9,140 nt of DNA from positions 1 to 9,140 of the forward strand of contig NATK01000041.1 of assembly GCA_002085285.1 (NCBI GenBank). The letters are read 5' to 3'. The position numbers and the translations under genes were made by a program. The notes beneath the pieces were generated by a model. That model worked only from the letters and a program-made list of their open reading frames with translations. It was not told the DNA's origin and did not search any database. Each line of letters begins with the position of its first letter. Positions within the stretch are counted from its first letter, which is position 1. This document shows, piece by piece, positions 6,581 to 9,140 of this stretch. Origin of the DNA: Candidatus Latescibacteria bacterium 4484_7 (lineage in GTDB: Bacteria > Krumholzibacteriota > Krumholzibacteriia > Krumholzibacteriales > Krumholzibacteriaceae).

Positions 6581-8648
6581 GATGCGCCACCCCGTAGAGG
6601 TATTCCCAGGCGTAAAGCGGCCCGTAGCTCGAGCGCTCCACCTGGACCTCGGCATGCATGTCGCAATAGTGCCCGTCGTCGGAAACGGAGCAGCGAAGCC
6701 CTACGAACGGCAACCACTTACCGTAGAAGATGCGGTTTCTCGCCGACATCGCAAGCGCCACCGCGTCGCTTCTGCCAAGCTCCGTCTTTTCATGACGGCT
6801 CTCCAGCAGTCCTGTCACGCTGACGCCTCCGTCTTTCGCGATTCCTACGCGCACCGGATGTTCGTCTTCAACGTAAAAATCGTCTTCGTGCTTGACGACG
6901 GGCAACACCTCTTTTTTGGGCATTTCTTCGGCGTATTCGTAATCGTCGACATAGCGCGCGAACTCCATCGCCAGCGTCATGAACTCGTGAAGGTAGCGCC
7001 GCAGGAGGGGCATTCGAAACTTGCCTTCTATCCTCTGTTCGTAATCGTCCCCGTTCTTGTTCGTCCGATACTTTTCTATGATCAGTACCGCGGGGTAGTC
7101 AATGGCTCCGTAGCCCGTGCCAATGTTGGCTTCGTCAGAATGCACCTTCACAAGGTACCGGCAGTGCCCCTTGTGGTCGTTCGCGAAGATTTCGATGACA
7201 CGGTGGTTGATGGAGTCTTTCAGGAATTCGTCCACATCGAGATTCTCCGAGAACCGCTTTGCGTAGGCGACGGAGAGGATGCCCATGAAGGCGGTCCACT
7301 GGTTGTACAGCGGGATGGAGAACTCTTCCAGGACCGGGACCTCTTCCACGGTGCCGTCGTCGTGAAAATGCTTGATTGTCCTGCCGTCATCGGTATTCGA
7401 CATGCGAAACACGGTCTCTCCATCGTCGTTGACATAGCGCGACGCGCTTCCTTTGAGGATGAAAAACCCGTGAATTTTCTTCTTTTCGTCCTTTTTGGAA
7501 ACCTTGAACGTGGTTTTGCCCTTGCCGATGCCGAGAACACCTTCGCGGGTAAGAATCTTAACGACAGGCTCCTTCTTACTCTTTCTCTTTTCGGGCAGAA
7601 TGAGGCCATGGTCGTCAACATCGGCCAGCGCAGAACGGATCACCATGGCGGGGGAGACCGCCAAAAAAAGACCGGCAAGAAGAGTGTTTCCGAGAAATAC
7701 CGTATGGCTCGCTCCGCCTTCCTCGTCGGGAACCACTTCGTGGACGAACCGTTCACTCCGCCCGTCGAGCGAGAGCTGCCGGTCGACGCGCATCTTGGCA
7801 AGATCGAGCATCACGTAGGCGCCCTCCCTTCTCGCATGCACCTGGCGGTACCGGAACAGGCAATCCTGAAGGTTCTCCTGGACGCTCGGCTCGAAGATAA
7901 GCCGATTGACGAGCTGGTGCAGGTTGTTGATCTCCTGGCCGTGCAGAAAGATGTTCGAGAAACCGATCGTCTCGTGGTCAATGGTCACGGGAACGGGCAC
8001 CCCTTTGGCGAAGATATCCTCCTTCGAGTCGGTCAACACGGCCTCCCGGAGCGTGATAAAGTGCATCTTGCGAACGCCGGTCGACCGGAAGGACTCGACG
8101 GTGGCCGTCAGAAGCAAGATCACGTCACGGCGGGTCAGCTGGACCTCGACAATCTCGTTGTTGTCAGCGTCGAACACGGAGATGTAGACACGGTGCCGTG
8201 CCGCGTTGCGCTCGCGCATCTTGCCGCTCTCCTCGTCCCATGTTTTGGCGTCTTTGCGGCGGTAGTCCTTGTTGACGGTAATGCGGAGCCGGTAGTCGTT
8301 GCGCCCGACGGCGTCTTTCTTGAGCCGCATGTGGTATACGTAGGGCTTGTCGCCGTAAAGTTTTTTTCGAACCACGTAGAGATAGCCGGATATGCCCTCG
8401 ATCAGACTTCCTATGAAGTGCAGAGCTTGGTATTTGCCGAATCGCAGCGCGATGCGGTTGAAGTCCTTCGCCACCTCCTTGCGCCCATCCGGCAACACCT
8501 TGGATGTGTGGTAGATGTGGTCCTGCCCCTTGGAGATAAACTCCACGTCGAAGCGTTCGATGTCCGACCGCTCCTCGTTCGGCGCGAAACCGACACGCGC
8601 CTGGAAATGCTTGAGAACCAGGGTCGTGCCGTCGGTCAAAGGTTTCAT
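6573..8648 (-). CDS. Large unrecognised protein with repeated strand-helix modules
   Basis: 691 residues. The ATG at 8648 has a strong AGGAG (8658-8654) and overlaps the upstream stop as ATGA. No signal peptide is visible, so it is probably cytoplasmic. I do not recognise the family. By eye, a pattern recurs about seven times: a short beta-strand usually ending in Leu, about four polar residues, then a helix of about 16-20 residues. The copies start near residues 64 (NRIALRFGKYQAL), 167 (VEVQLTRRDVILLL), 231 (SNIFLHGQEINNL), 315 (HTVFLGNTLLAGLF), 443 (FSIPLYNQWTAFM), 542 (GKFRMPLLRRYLHEF) and 621 (KTELGRSDAVALAM). Stretches between them look like charged beta hairpins. This resembles the meander-plus-helix layout of PC4- or Whirly-like single-strand DNA binders, but the resemblance is inference. 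The helix near 318-337 is hydrophobic and could instead be a membrane segment. A Lys-rich linker lies near 354-392. The gene ends inside the start of the TraD-like gene (GTGCTTGA), implying coupled translation. Confidence 0.9.
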   Translation of the reverse strand: MKPLTDGTTLVLKHFQARVGFAPNEERSDIERFDVEFISKGQDHIYHTSKVLPDGRKEVAKDFNRIALRFGKYQALHFIGSLIEGISGYLYVVRKKLYGDKPYVYHMRLKKDAVGRNDYRLRITVNKDYRRKDAKTWDEESGKMRERNAARHRVYISVFDADNNEIVEVQLTRRDVILLLTATVESFRSTGVRKMHFITLREAVLTDSKEDIFAKGVPVPVTIDHETIGFSNIFLHGQEINNLHQLVNRLIFEPSVQENLQDCLFRYRQVHARREGAYVMLDLAKMRVDRQLSLDGRSERFVHEVVPDEEGGASHTVFLGNTLLAGLFLAVSPAMVIRSALADVDDHGLILPEKRKSKKEPVVKILTREGVLGIGKGKTTFKVSKKDEKKKIHGFFILKGSASRYVNDDGETVFRMSNTDDGRTIKHFHDDGTVEEVPVLEEFSIPLYNQWTAFMGILSVAYAKRFSENLDVDEFLKDSINHRVIEIFANDHKGHCRYLVKVHSDEANIGTGYGAIDYPAVLIIEKYRTNKNGDDYEQRIEGKFRMPLLRRYLHEFMTLAMEFARYVDDYEYAEEMPKKEVLPVVKHEDDFYVEDEHPVRVGIAKDGGVSVTGLLESRHEKTELGRSDAVALAMSARNRIFYGKWLPFVGLRCSVSDDGHYCDMHAEVQVERSSYGPLYAWEYLYGVAHRA

Positions 8649-9140
8649 GGTATCTCCTTGTAAAGCATCGGGGTGCTCTTCGGGCAGTCCGGCTCGCCGG
8701 CTCCAGCCGCGATCTGAGGGGAAAGAACCATCTTGCGCAACACGGCATCGCCCAAGTATTTGGAGACGAACGCGTCGCCGACGCGCAGAAAATAGCCGCG
8801 GTAGTTGACGGCGTCGATCTCGACGCAGTACGCCTTCATGCTCGGCCAGTATTCGTCGCGCATCATTTTGTCCTCTGTCAGCGCAAGCGCGATCTCGTTG
8901 ATCGCTTTAAAGTTCTTCTTGAAGCTCCGGATCGCAGCAGCATCTCTCTCGAAGCAGGTCCGGAACGTCTCCACGACGGCCTGGGCGAGGTACTGCTGCT
9001 CGATGAGCACATGGCTTCTGTTGAGTAGGATTACATGGCGATGGAACGCGAGGTTGTGGGCCACCGCGCGCCTGGCCTCTTCGCTGGAACCGACCGCGTC
9101 GACGATCGCCTGCACCAGCTTCTGCCCGGCTTCGCAAACA
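8645..9140 (-). CDS. Unrecognised protein, 5' end outside the window
   Basis: The reading frame is open from the window edge to a TGA at 8647-8645, giving 164 visible residues. A GTG at 9115-9113 could be a start, but the frame continues upstream of it without a stop (V-C-E-A-G-Q-K-L), so the gene most likely begins outside the window. The visible part looks mainly helical and soluble: an N-terminal region rich in Ala, Val and His (AHNLAFHRHVILL), then a charged helical part (RSFKKNFKAINEIALALTED), then a section ending in Met-Leu-Tyr-Lys-Glu-Ile-Pro. I see no signal peptide, no convincing membrane segment and no nucleotide-binding motif. Its stop overlaps the start of the next gene as ATGA, so the two are probably co-translated. 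Its place two genes upstream of a TraD-like gene suggests a role in DNA processing or transfer, which is inference. I do not recognise the family. Confidence 0.8.
   Translation of the reverse strand, partial: VCEAGQKLVQAIVDAVGSSEEARRAVAHNLAFHRHVILLNRSHVLIEQQYLAQAVVETFRTCFERDAAAIRSFKKNFKAINEIALALTEDKMMRDEYWPSMKAYCVEIDAVNYRGYFLRVGDAFVSKYLGDAVLRKMVLSPQIAAGAGEPDCPKSTPMLYKEIP
8654..8658 (-). promoter_or_regulatory. Shine-Dalgarno site of the 691-residue protein
   Basis: AGGAG lies five bases before the ATG at 8648-8646, within the last codons of the upstream gene. It supports the ATG that overlaps the upstream TGA. Confidence 0.75.

Noticed and set aside
6581..6655. A longer start (ATG at 6655) for the TraD-like protein
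   Set aside because: The added 25 residues are Arg- and Thr-rich, typical of an out-of-frame reading of the upstream gene, and would create a long overlap, unlike the 4-8 nt overlaps elsewhere.
6582..8663. A 693-codon open frame on the plus strand antisense to the 691-residue gene
   Set aside because: It mirrors the minus-strand gene almost exactly, shows no family features and no operon context, and such open antisense frames are common in GC-rich coding DNA. The minus-strand gene has good ribosome binding sites and overlaps its neighbours.
1..9140. tRNA, rRNA, CRISPR array, transposase or insertion-sequence ends
   Set aside because: I looked on both strands and saw no cloverleaf, no regularly spaced repeats with spacers, and no transposase motif. 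The non-coding space is too small for most of these.

Overview
This window is a block of a conjugative (type IV secretion) transfer region from a Gram-negative bacterium, almost certainly part of an integrative element or plasmid. Every gene I can support lies on the minus strand, so the genes read from position 9140 down to 1. Outer-membrane core components, a lipoprotein and Sec signal peptides show a two-membrane cell. Base composition looks moderately GC-rich by eye, in the mid-50s per cent (not computed), and the proteins are rich in Lys and Glu. I cannot name the genus.

Layout in transcription order. (1) 9140-8645: the 3' part of an unrecognised gene that enters from outside the window. 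(2) 8648-6573: a 691-residue protein of no family I recognise. It appears to be built from about seven repeats of a beta-strand followed by an amphipathic helix. (3) 6580-4751: a TraD-type coupling ATPase with Walker A and B motifs but no visible N-terminal membrane anchor. (4) 4754-4212: a small secreted protein with four cysteines near its C-terminus. These four are joined by 4-8 nt start/stop overlaps. (5) 4211-4027: a 185-nt non-coding gap with two hairpins on the minus strand that look like a terminator or attenuator. (6) 4026-32: traL, traE, traK, traB and traV, tightly packed. (7) 35-1: the first codons of a further gene whose leader resembles a signal peptide.

The order coupling protein, small gene, then traL-E-K-B-V matches the arrangement known from SXT/R391-type elements. 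In the expected apparatus, TraL and TraE sit in the inner membrane, and TraB spans the periplasm to form the outer-membrane core with TraK and lipoprotein TraV. The TraD-like ATPase would hand the DNA-protein substrate to this channel. In SXT-type elements the relaxase gene lies just upstream of traD. Here that place is taken by the 691-residue protein and the truncated gene, neither of which shows relaxase motifs I recognise. The 691-residue protein is the best candidate in the window for something undescribed.
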